In this document: positions 46,601-55,997 of the stretch, piece after piece
How positions within the stretch are numbered: the first letter of the stretch is position 1
Layout of the letters: every line of letters begins with the position of its first letter
From: Nemopilema nomurai
Taxonomy: Eukaryota > Cnidaria > Scyphozoa > Rhizostomeae > Rhizostomatidae
DNA: 64,000 nucleotides
Assembly: GCA_003864495.1 (NCBI GenBank)
Contig: ML133373.1
Location: 186,001 to 250,000 of the forward strand
Direction: 5' to 3'
The notes under the pieces: model-generated
Seen by the model: only the letters and a program-made list of their open reading frames with translations
Told to the model about the DNA's origin: nothing
The model's database searches: none
Program-made: the position numbers and the translations under genes

Positions 46601-49600
46601 GTTTTCCCACCGCTCTATCCACTTGGCCAGTTTTTCCTGAACGTCGTAAGGCGGCATGTCTGAGCCGTAGAACAACTTAATTAAGGTCGCCGCGTCACTG
46701 CTTATTGAGTCGTACACACGGCAAGTGCTCTTCAATCTGAAATGGAAAACAAATACCCTTGTAGGGAGAAAGACATTTATGGCGAACGTTGGGAATGTTC
46801 GGGGGATTCGTCAAAAAAGGTTTCAGAGTGAAAGAGGCCATGAGGCCAATTTGTCATGGATAGAATACAAGGCTTGCAGGTCAAATGAGCAGCGATAATC
46901 TACTATGACCACTCCAGTTCTCGCGGAACACGTCATTACTCCATGAATTGGATTAATATGGCATTTGACCTCTTAACGCTGATGTACTTTAGTTACACGC
47001 ACTCGCTCCAATCAAAACTTCCCGTCTCTTTTTCATGGATGAAAGGTCTAGGTCAAAGGTCAAAATCCAACCTTTCTATCTCTTGTTTCCATTTCTCTGC
47101 TTCTGTGGCGCCGGCGAGCGGTCGATCTGAGCCCTGTGACGTCACAGGTATGGTTTTCTGACGACCAAGTTCCTCGCGTAACACCTGATAAATGAATTCA
47201 AAGATCTCAAAAGCGGGCAACAGATTGGTGAAGCAGAGAACACAAATTACCTGGTTCCTGTCTAGCTAAGTCTGCTTGCTAATCACTTGAGAGCTTCAAG
47301 GGCAAAATACATCATCGAAGTTTTATAACCAATCCTGAACGATCAGAGGCTTTGATATCGTAATTCTAAATTCTAACTAAAAATACCTGAATCTCATTCT
47401 GCATCTTGGCGAGTTTGTTTGCTTCTGCAACTGTATTTTTTATTGGTTTGTTTCTAATGTTCTTCACCTGAAAATCAATCACTAAGTAAAGGGGTTGTGT
47501 ATCAAGGGTTGTGCGTCAGAACTCCCTGGTACCATCAAGGATCTCGACAAATCAAGCCCTTGAACAAAGTTTAAAGAAACATGCTGGCACTATGTACCTG
47601 GAGTATGGGGTCTGAACAGTAGAAAATAAAGCCATGCAGGCAATCAAAGTTCCATAAAAGACCTAGCCACAGTAGTAGCATGCACAACCACAAAGAACTA
47701 CTCGATTTTTGAACAGTTTCGCTTCTAAATATGCCTAAAAGTTATTAAGAAAGAAAAATTTGAGGGGAGGTTGCAAGTAGCCAGGAAAATTCAGACACTA
47801 TTATATAATTGTAAATTTTTATCAAAATACTCAAACACAGTAACTTACTTTTAAGAAATTTGAAGAAAGAAGCGTAATTAAAAATACACTTGTAAAAAAA
47901 GAGCTGATAGCAATTAGAAGCATCCAACCATTCCTTACCCTTGTGGCATATTTTAAGGAGTTGAGGTTTTCATCAAAGTCAGACGAGCAAGAACTCAAAC
48001 AGGTGATCATTAGGGTCCTGCTATTTCCGCCAAGGGAATCCTTCAGAAGCCGGGTCAGCTTGCTTTGTCTGTATGGAACATGTTGCTGCCTTCTTCTTGG
48101 GTCAGACAATGCTGAAATCACGTTTCCCAAGGCTAGCAGGCCTCCGTTGATTGAAATAGATTCCCTGAATCTTTCTCCTTGGTTCCCTGTCCGATGGCTC
48201 CTTTCTGACCCAGCCAGGTCAACAAAATGAAATCTTCCTGTTGTTACTGATTCGCTGTCTGAAAAAGGAACCAGTTCCCCATTAAAATCCACAACAGGTG
48301 TAGAGCGTCACAAAACGCAGCGAATTCGATACAACGCCTCGACTGTAATACACTTACCAATGGCATCCTCAACAGCAACTTCTTTTGACATGGGGTGGCG
48401 TTCTAAAAAATGTGGCTTCAAAAGTAAGCTTAACAACTTATACTGTTAAGCCAGGGACAAAAGTAAATCGTTTCTGTACTAACTGCATAATGTTATCGTG
48501 AAAGACTTTGTTAAAAATCATTTGCATTTTGTGTTATACAGTAAACGCCTAAGGCAAATAAAAGTGTTTTTAGAGAATAGCAAAGTCAAATTCTCAGCTC
48601 AAATCACTTGAAACATTAAAAGAAAAGATAATAAAGTGTAATGATGCTTACCGATGGCAATTGTAAAGATACAATGGGACCTGCTAGAGTACTCATTCAT
48701 TTGTGTTGAAGCTGTGTGTCTTAGAGATGCTCCAGAGTCCAGACAGGACATCACTTCATCCAAACTGTTAACTGTTTCTTCTCTCAAACCAGACACAACT
48801 AAAAACAAAAGTTTGTAGAATGAAAAGGACACTTGTAAGACGGAATCTAAAAGAAAATGAAATAATCACCTTGCCACAGTCAAAAATTAGTTCTTTCATT
48901 TAAATGGTCGTTGAACGCAAGTATTTTTAGAAAGATAATTCTATGAATCAATAATGACTTTGATTCATGTCATGAAAAAGTATGCACCTTCTCCCGTCCA
49001 AGGACCAGAAAACAACTCACTAGTATTGCCTTTTTCATCCTCTCGGATGTGAAGCTCTTTCCCGGTGCCTTCAAATTCCAGGAGATCTTTCACTTCTTCC
49101 TTGTATATCTCAATAAATGATACCTTGAGTCGATACAAAGCTCCGTTGTTCCGTTCCTGAAATCCAAGACCATTATATCATTTCAAAGTAGATTTGTAAT
49201 TTTACCTGAAAGATAGATCAGGCAGAGTACTTTGTATAAAAACTTATATTTAGATATCAAAATAAAGGATATTAAATTTAATCAGACAGCGAGAAATTGT
49301 ACTTCTGACCTCTGTACCAAGAGCTCTTTCAAATATGCTCAATTTTAAAACACAAAATAAACAAAAATTCAAGAATACAAACTAGCACTGATACGTAAAT
49401 GCCAAAAACGTTCAGACCTCGATTATTTGAAAAATATCATTTATAGCTCTTGGGAGGATTCCAATCTCTTCATCCAACAACGTGCAGTTACTACCAGTGC
49501 CCATGGTGTATGTTTTTCCAGATCCCTGATAATTACAAAAAAGGATCACCCATGAAATGATCAGTAGCGTAGCGATAGGGTGAGGGAGTTGGTCTCTGAG

Positions 49601-52240
49601 AAAGTACAAATCTGCCAAAAATTTGTAGCTCAATGGGGGGTGGGAGGGGTACCACAAAAAGTGAACCAACAGAACATACGATGAATCAACAGAAAAAGAA
49701 GAACAATAACTTTTTTGTAAATCTTCTCTCGCGTTTTCGTCACACTACCATGGAGAGCCAACAAACGTCAAACGGGCTCTTCTGTGGTGTTCCATGATAG
49801 ACGACTGGACATAAGGACAGGTCCTTTGTCTCTGGCTACGTCGCAGCATATAGTTGTCATGAAGCGCTTAGTTTGAATTCCAGATTCTGTCAGGAGCTGA
49901 GATTCACCATTCTCCATTTGCCCCACACCATGCCCCCAACCACCCCCTTATTAAAATATGTGGAGCACCTCAGTGGAAGGGTGAAACCCCTCCATTGGAA
50001 GATGAAGCCCCTCAGACAAGCCCCATAACAGGCAAGAAGGATTTCCACATTGTGGACAACCATGAGTGATGTATATGAGGCAAATTAGCATACGGCTGAC
50101 GTTGACGTCATATGGAGTATGCGATGATTTTCCACTCGGACGTCCATTGATTTTACGTTGGGAGTACATGGACCTGTCATGAATAAGGCAGAGATTGGAC
50201 TAACCCATAGTGGACAACTGCAAATGATGTATATGTGCCAGATTTGCACACAATAGACGTTGACATTATCTGAAGTATACAAGGATTTGTCCACTTGGAT
50301 GTCCATTGATGTCATGTTGCGGGTACATTGACTTCTACAGGTATGGTGCAGAGATAGGACTACCACATTCTGAACAGCCTTCCATTGATACTGCTAATTT
50401 TGATCTTTTCTTTCTCGTAACTCAATTTCCTTTTATCCTAACTTAATTGTTCTCAATTTTCCACTTCCCTCAATTTTGCATCTATGCTATACTTATGCCA
50501 ACCTGCATTATGTTGACTGGGTGTGGTCACAAATTTCCCAAAAGACTGACCCACCTTCTATATTCCCTTTGTGTTTGGAGCCCATCCACCCACAAGCCAA
50601 CCCCCCCTCAATAATTATTTCGCTCTCTCTACAGCAGTGGTAAAGATTAATAAAACACAGCTTTAAGTATGACAAGACATTACTCTACCAATGAGATACT
50701 ATCCTATTTATACATGGCTGGGGGGTAAGATGTTCAGACAACAGTGGAGACAACAATGCATTTTAGCACACCATGACACTTAGCCTTACTTACTGTCTGT
50801 CCATATGCAAAAACTGTGGCATTGTAGCCATCCATACAACTCTCCACCAGTTGAAAAACACAACTTCTGTAAACTTCACTCTTCAAAAGAATCATTATTA
50901 TGAAAAAGGAGGACATGAGCTTCTAAACTTGTTCAAGTTTTTCATGTACCAATACCACAAAAAACAGCTAAATACAATTAATTGTCTAAGTGGTGATAGT
51001 CATATTGATTCAGGTTGAATTTGCTAGGAGTTTGAAATAAGAAAATTACTATTGGCCAAAAACACAGCTTAGCTCAGAGGACTGGGCTACCTAAAAATAG
51101 AAACTTTTAGCCATCCAATCAAGGTTGAGAACAGCAGAGTTCATGTGATCACTTCAAATATTGCTGCGTGTGGTGTGATGCATGATGATGCGGCCCCCAT
51201 GTGGTCACTTTGACAAAACAATCAATCCGCACGCCTGAATTCAACTGAGTTGCAGTGTACTTTTAGATCGGGCGACTTATGTCCTTTGATTTACTTTAAA
51301 GCCAAATCAAAGTTGGGGGTGAAACATTGCAGAGAATCCCCCTTGTATCTTTCGGTCTTATGTTTATAATTGTATAGCAATTTGACATGGCCTTGTCAAA
51401 AGTGGGAAGTGATAAATTCACAATAACAAATCAAGTAAAGCAAAATGATAAAAAAGAGGATGAAAAAAAAATGATTTGATACCTGTGCTGTGTCTGGCCT
51501 GAACACATAATCAAACTTGAAGCCCCTGTCTTTGCCCAAAATTAAATGTGGCTTTCCATTCAAATATGAAATGCATTCTTCCTCATGAAGAAGCTTTTCT
51601 TGTCCAACCAACGGTCGCACCTATAAAATGAAGACCATCAAAAGCATGCATACCAAATGAAGATGTGAGCATTGTAGTTAAAAATATACCCTTTTTCATA
51701 ACAGCCATTCCATAAAAACATGAGCCTCAAAATTGGTGAAAAGTTAAGGAAAAATTAAGAACAAGCTGAGGCTGACCACCAAGGTACTTTGAAATTCAAT
51801 TTTGAAAGACGTTTGTGGACATGCTGCTTCTATTTTTTGTTTTTCTTGATGCTGTAACAAATTATCCAGGGCTATGCAAGATTTTTACACCCAGAAGTTA
51901 ACTTTGGTGGCTTGGGAGGCAAAACCACCTTAAAAATTTAAGAACAAAATAAGTACCCAGCATCAGATTTTTGAAAAAATAAAGGACATTCAGCCTGATC
52001 ATAAATTTACTGGTTCTCTTGATTCTAGACTTGATTATTGGTCAACACACTCCCCTTTTCTGTATCATGACAACTACAAAATTGCAGAAAAATCTTATAT
52101 CTGCTGTATCTGTCACTTTGGCAATCGAAAGCCAGTGTGAAATGGCAAGTTTGTCTACAAAAAAATTTATTACAATACTGTTAAGAAAAGAAACGTCATG
52201 TCATTACCCGTACTGCTACAGCGATGGGAACCTCCTGCAT
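40695..52240 (-). CDS. Kinesin of the KIF7/KIF27 (Costal-2) group, 21 coding exons, 1381 aa
   Basis: Exons: 52208-52240, 51483-51620, 50794-50880, 49418-49525, 49021-49156, 48652-48798, 48358-48402, 47939-48258, 47387-47467, 47072-47184, 46330-46736, 45612-45873, 45163-45283, 44649-44836, 43690-44220, 43244-43445, 42354-42991, 41816-42206, 41397-41458, 41058-41094, 40695-40793. The N-terminal motor has the P-loop GQT/GSGKT, switch I NEYSSRSH and switch II DLAGSE, then the neck [11 protein letters not shown]. The rest is coiled coil; a stretch in exon 17 (ALDMAIEYK...[13 protein letters not shown]) matches the KIF7/KIF27 tail. Vertebrate KIF7 works at the ciliary tip in Hedgehog signalling and KIF27 in motile cilia. 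Length fits both (1343 and about 1400 aa), so I leave the paralogue open. The last three exons are short and less certain. The gene is head-to-head with ADAR. Confidence 0.9.
41107..41192. repeat. 37-bp tandem repeat, 2.3 copies, kinesin intron
   Basis: Two identical copies (41107-41143, 41144-41180) and the start of a third. It lies just upstream of the acceptor of the penultimate exon on the minus strand. Confidence 0.9.
44971..45110. repeat. 19-bp tandem repeat with alternating variants, kinesin intron
   Basis: Seven or so ACTCCTTAAAGA units in which the tails CAGTAAT and AAATAAT alternate, giving a 38-base higher-order period. Lies between kinesin exons 13 and 14. Confidence 0.9.
49970..50370. 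repeat. Degenerate tandem duplication in a kinesin intron
   Basis: A unit of about 165 bases around 50045-50205 recurs diverged at 50205-50370 (shared words GTGGACAAC, GATGTATATG, GACGTTGAC, GTCCATTGAT, GCAGAGAT). It sits in the longest-diverged intron, between exons 3 and 4. No coding function. Confidence 0.65.
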
Positions 52241-52622
52241 CTTTCTTAATATTCTCCTAAGATCACGACATCTTATCTTCCATTACCCGCAGATAAACTC
52301 CAAATTAGGAGTGTGGGGTTCATGAAGGCACAGCAGCTGGTCCTTCCTGCACGAAGCGTTCCATCAGTGAACGAAATGAATCTTTTACAGCGTCTACCGC
52401 AGTTGAATATAAACTGGGCGCTCACGAAAATATAAACAGTATTGTCAACGTTGAGGGCACTGTTAACCTCCCTGCAAGGTTTCCTAGAGACCATTCAGAG
52501 GGTTTGGGATCTCGACTGCAGGACAAGGGCCCGGCCTCGCATTCAATTCTGATACTAAAGATGGTGTTTGTTTTGGAATGATCGATAGATAAGAAGTTTC
52601 AATTCTTGAGGGATTTTTCAAG
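52241..52622. promoter_or_regulatory. Bidirectional promoter, kinesin / ADAR
   Basis: 382 bases separate the divergent start codons of the kinesin (52240, minus) and ADAR (52623, plus). No TATA box is clear. AGTTTCAATTC at about 52596 is only half of an interferon-response-type element, so I make no claim about inducibility. Confidence 0.5.
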
Positions 52623-55334
52623 ATGGAATCTGACAGAGTTATCGATCAAAAAATATTGGATATTTTAAGTCAGTTGGCAGAATCTACCACAGCCCTTCAG
52701 ATAAGCAAGAAATTTGGCCGGGACACATCTAAAGAAGTGAATCCAATCTTATATTCTTTGGCGAAACGTGGTTTGATTGAAAAGGTGTGTACGCGAGAGA
52801 ATAAAGTTGCATGGAAAGTTGCTGAAAGCCAACATCATACAGTAAGTCATTGTCTAGATGCATCAAAAGTTGCAGGCAAGCAGAAATTGCATCCAACTGC
52901 TGACAGTGAAGTGTGTCCTCTACCCGTGAAACATCGCAGGTTTGAAGAAGGTGAAGAGGATGCTGATGATATAATGCAAGTTGAGCCAGTGCATCAAAAG
53001 GAGGAGAATCATCCAAATGCCGCTATTGGATATGGTCTTGGACAATGGGACACAAGAGAGAACACTGATATGTTACCTCGTACTACAACAACATCATCAG
53101 AGCCAGGATTAAGGTCAGAGCGATTTGTTCTTCCCAAGGCACCACATGAAATGATACAGTCAAAAGGCTCAAGGAAAGCAATGGAAGCAAATGCCTTGGA
53201 TATGGGTACAGGTAATGAACATTTCATGTTTAGAAGAGGTCAAATGCACAATGAGCTGAACATGAAAGATCAGCCTCAGCAGGCTAGAACCTTCTATAAC
53301 ACTAGTAAGCTGTACAGGGACACTGACTCTCCTAATCTTCAATTTGTTGGTAGTCAGCAAAGACAAGGGTCTTTTGAATTTAATCATTATGAGCAAGGGA
53401 AAGTGGATCAAAAAATGGAAGATGCTGTGTTGACCCATCTAAAGCAGTTCAATAGGCCTTATTCAACATTGGAAATTGCAAAAGCAGTCAAAAAGAAGAC
53501 AAAGGGTGAAATTAATCCATTGCTGTATGAAATGCAGAGAAAAGGCTTGATAATAAAGACAAGTTTTCATCCACCTGCCTGGAGATTAGCTCCACCACAA
53601 AGTGCAGAAAATGTTGAAGAGTTCCAGCGACCAGCTGAAATCTTTCAAGAGATGCTACCCAGCCATAACCTAGAGTATCCAGTCAGAAGACCAAGTGAAA
53701 GACAAAACCTAGGGTACCCAGTCAGAGGACCAAGTGAAAGACAAAACCCTGGCAACTATGATGGTGCAGCAATGCCTAGGCAAAATTCATGGCCCCCAAG
53801 TCAAGAAGCTAGCAGTAGCTTCAACATGTCTGAAGAGAACATTTCTGCTTTACCAGTGCAAAGTTCAGAACCAAGCAAAAGTCTCACCAGAATAAGCTTC
53901 ACAGCTCTTAGTAAAAACCCTGTGAGTGCTCTCAATGAATATGCACAACAGAATCAGTTGTCCGTTTCATTTGAAACTTTGCATGAAGCAAAGAGTGGAA
54001 GAAATAGATTCACAATGGCTGTTAGGCTCAATGGGGAAATGTATGATGCCGTTTCAGCTGCAACTTTGAAAGAGGCTCGAAGAGAAGCAGCAGATCTTGC
54101 ATTAAGGAAAATCTTACACAGCAACTCATTAAAGAACCAAAAAATAGAAACAAGCAGCACTAATGCAGTCAGCAGAACCCACTTTGACAACATTGCTGCC
54201 TTAAGCCATCAAGCATTCATTGAGGTATCATCAGAAGTAAAAGAAAAGTTTGCTGGCAGGAAAGTTATTGCAGCGTTGATTATGAAAACCTATGAAGATC
54301 AAAATGGGGTAGTTGTAAGTGTTGGGGCTGGAAATCGATGCATTACAGGAGATAGGTTGACACTTGATGGAAAAACAGTGAATGATTCACATGCAGAAAT
54401 AGTATGTCGAAGGGCCTTCTTGGCCTTTATCTACTCAGAACTTGAGAAATTCTTCAAAAATGAAAATTCTGTTTTTGATAATGGAGGAATAGATGGCAAG
54501 CTGCAGTTAAAAGATGGCATAACATGGCATTTGTACATAAGCACTGCTCCTTGTGGGGATTCTGCTCTATTTTCCCCAAGGGAATGTGGTAGCTTTGAAG
54601 TAAGTCATACAAGTGAACATTCACCATTGTATACATCAAAACAACAAGGCCTTCTACGCACCAAGGTTGAAGATGGGGAAGGGACCATACCAATTGATGA
54701 GACTGATGGCCCTCAAACATGGGATGGCATTGTGCATGGAAAAAGACTGCGAACAATGTCCTGCTCTGACAAGCTTTGTAGATGGAATGTCTTAGGCTTG
54801 CAAGGAGCCCTACTGAGCCACATAATTGAGCCACTTTACTTGGAGTCACTTACACTTGGCTATTTGTATGAGCATGGTCATTTGGCTAGGGCAATCTGTT
54901 GTCGTTTGGAAAAGAATTCAACAATTGATGAACAATTGCCAATGCCATTTTCACTCAACCATCCATGGATTGGACGAGTGTCAGCTTGCAGTCCACAGAG
55001 AGAAACAGAGAAAACAAACAACTTAAGCATCAACTGGTATCTAGGTTGTTCCGGGGTAGAGGTAACAGATGGCAGAACTGGTGCTTGCCTCCATCGCACT
55101 GCAAATGCTCCGACACCATCACGATTATGCAAAGCTGAGCTTTACAAGGCTTTTAAAGATGTATGTAAAAAGAGTGTCCATTTACAGCATCTTACAGAGT
55201 TAGAGACATACAGAGAGGCAAAAGAAAAGGCTGAAACATTCCAAAAAGCAAAACAAGTAATGGTCAACCAATTCAAAAGTTTAAAGTATGGAAAATGGAT
55301 TAAAAAGCCAAGGGAGCTTGAACTTTTTGAGTAG
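52623..55334 (+). CDS. ADAR: Double-stranded RNA adenosine deaminase with two Z-alpha-type domains, single-exon CDS, 903 aa
   Basis: ADAR converts adenosine to inosine in double-stranded RNA. Domains in order: a Z-alpha-like winged helix at about residues 1-68, a second at about 262-325, one double-stranded-RNA-binding domain at about 428-503, and the deaminase at about 545-900. Catalytic residues are clear: His590 and Glu592 in HAE, zinc ligands Cys644 (STAPCGD) and Cys714 (MSCSDK). The blocks TVNDSHAEI, EGTIPIDETD, RWNVLGLQGALLSH and GYLYEHGHLARAICCR match ADAR1. The second Z domain keeps the Asn, Tyr and PP-x-W contacts used to bind Z-form nucleic acid; the first keeps Asn, Tyr and Trp but not the prolines. 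The frame has no intron, unlike every neighbour. Two Z domains plus one RNA-binding domain differ from vertebrate ADAR1 (two and three). Confidence 0.96.
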   Translation: MESDRVIDQKILDILSQLAESTTALQISKKFGRDTSKEVNPILYSLAKRGLIEKVCTRENKVAWKVAESQHHTVSHCLDASKVAGKQKLHPTADSEVCPLPVKHRRFEEGEEDADDIMQVEPVHQKEENHPNAAIGYGLGQWDTRENTDMLPRTTTTSSEPGLRSERFVLPKAPHEMIQSKGSRKAMEANALDMGTGNEHFMFRRGQMHNELNMKDQPQQARTFYNTSKLYRDTDSPNLQFVGSQQRQGSFEFNHYEQGKVDQKMEDAVLTHLKQFNRPYSTLEIAKAVKKKTKGEINPLLYEMQRKGLIIKTSFHPPAWRLAPPQSAENVEEFQRPAEIFQEMLPSHNLEYPVRRPSERQNLGYPVRGPSERQNPGNYDGAAMPRQNSWPPSQEASSSFNMSEENISALPVQSSEPSKSLTRISFTALSKNPVSALNEYAQQNQLSVSFETLHEAKSGRNRFTMAVRLNGEMYDAVSAATLKEARREAADLALRKILHSNSLKNQKIETSSTNAVSRTHFDNIAALSHQAFIEVSSEVKEKFAGRKVIAALIMKTYEDQNGVVVSVGAGNRCITGDRLTLDGKTVNDSHAEIVCRRAFLAFIYSELEKFFKNENSVFDNGGIDGKLQLKDGITWHLYISTAPCGDSALFSPRECGSFEVSHTSEHSPLYTSKQQGLLRTKVEDGEGTIPIDETDGPQTWDGIVHGKRLRTMSCSDKLCRWNVLGLQGALLSHIIEPLYLESLTLGYLYEHGHLARAICCRLEKNSTIDEQLPMPFSLNHPWIGRVSACSPQRETEKTNNLSINWYLGCSGVEVTDGRTGACLHRTANAPTPSRLCKAELYKAFKDVCKKSVHLQHLTELETYREAKEKAETFQKAKQVMVNQFKSLKYGKWIKKPRELELFE

Positions 55335-55997
55335 CAGGTTTTGTGAAGTAATGAAAAGACAAGGATAACAGTTAAGGAACAAAGCAACGTTTCATGATTT
55401 CTTTTTCAAATTTTTTTTCTACAAAGACACAGACTTAGCAATAAATTAGTTTTTAACAAATACATACATCTTTTGATAGAGACAAACAAGTATGTGTTTT
55501 AGAAGATATTTACATTTAAACACCATGCAAAAAGCAAAATGAAGAAATCTAAGTTTGGATCTAGTTCCATGGAAAAGCTGCAAATTAATTGCTTTCAATT
55601 AGGTGAGGTGCGAGCTTCATTGGTGTAACAGACTAAACTAACTTATTTTCCCTTTTTGTAAGAAAAGATCTTTGTATTCTGAGAATGAAAATTTGATAAA
55701 CTTCATGGTGAAATAAATAAACAGACATCAGAAATTCGTAGCTATTTTTTTTGTTGTCTAGATATTTTCGAGTGTTCGACTGTATTATCAATGCTACGAA
55801 ATCACATCAAAGCATAAGTCAGTACTTAGGGACCAATGGGGCCAGCCAAGATCCTTGTTACTCGAAGCAATGCTTCTTGTCAGTCTAATAAGCATGGTTA
55901 GTTAAGTGGCACAGCGGAATGTAACTCGAAAAGAGTTGGCACGCCATAATCACTCGAAGTTGCTAACAAGCTTTCTGCGATGCATTCCCAGCAACGC
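55335..55997. other. Convergent 3' ends of ADAR and thrombospondin
   Basis: ADAR 3' UTR and flank. AATAAA occurs at 55440-55445 and overlapping copies at 55712-55721 on the plus strand. I see no clear AATAAA for the thrombospondin on minus. Confidence 0.55.

Noticed and set aside
52273..52494. Minus-strand open frame upstream of the kinesin start as an N-terminal extension
   Set aside because: The short exon at 52208-52240 with ATG and an in-phase donor gives the usual motor start (IAVAVR joined to VRPL); the upstream frame is separate and unlike kinesins.
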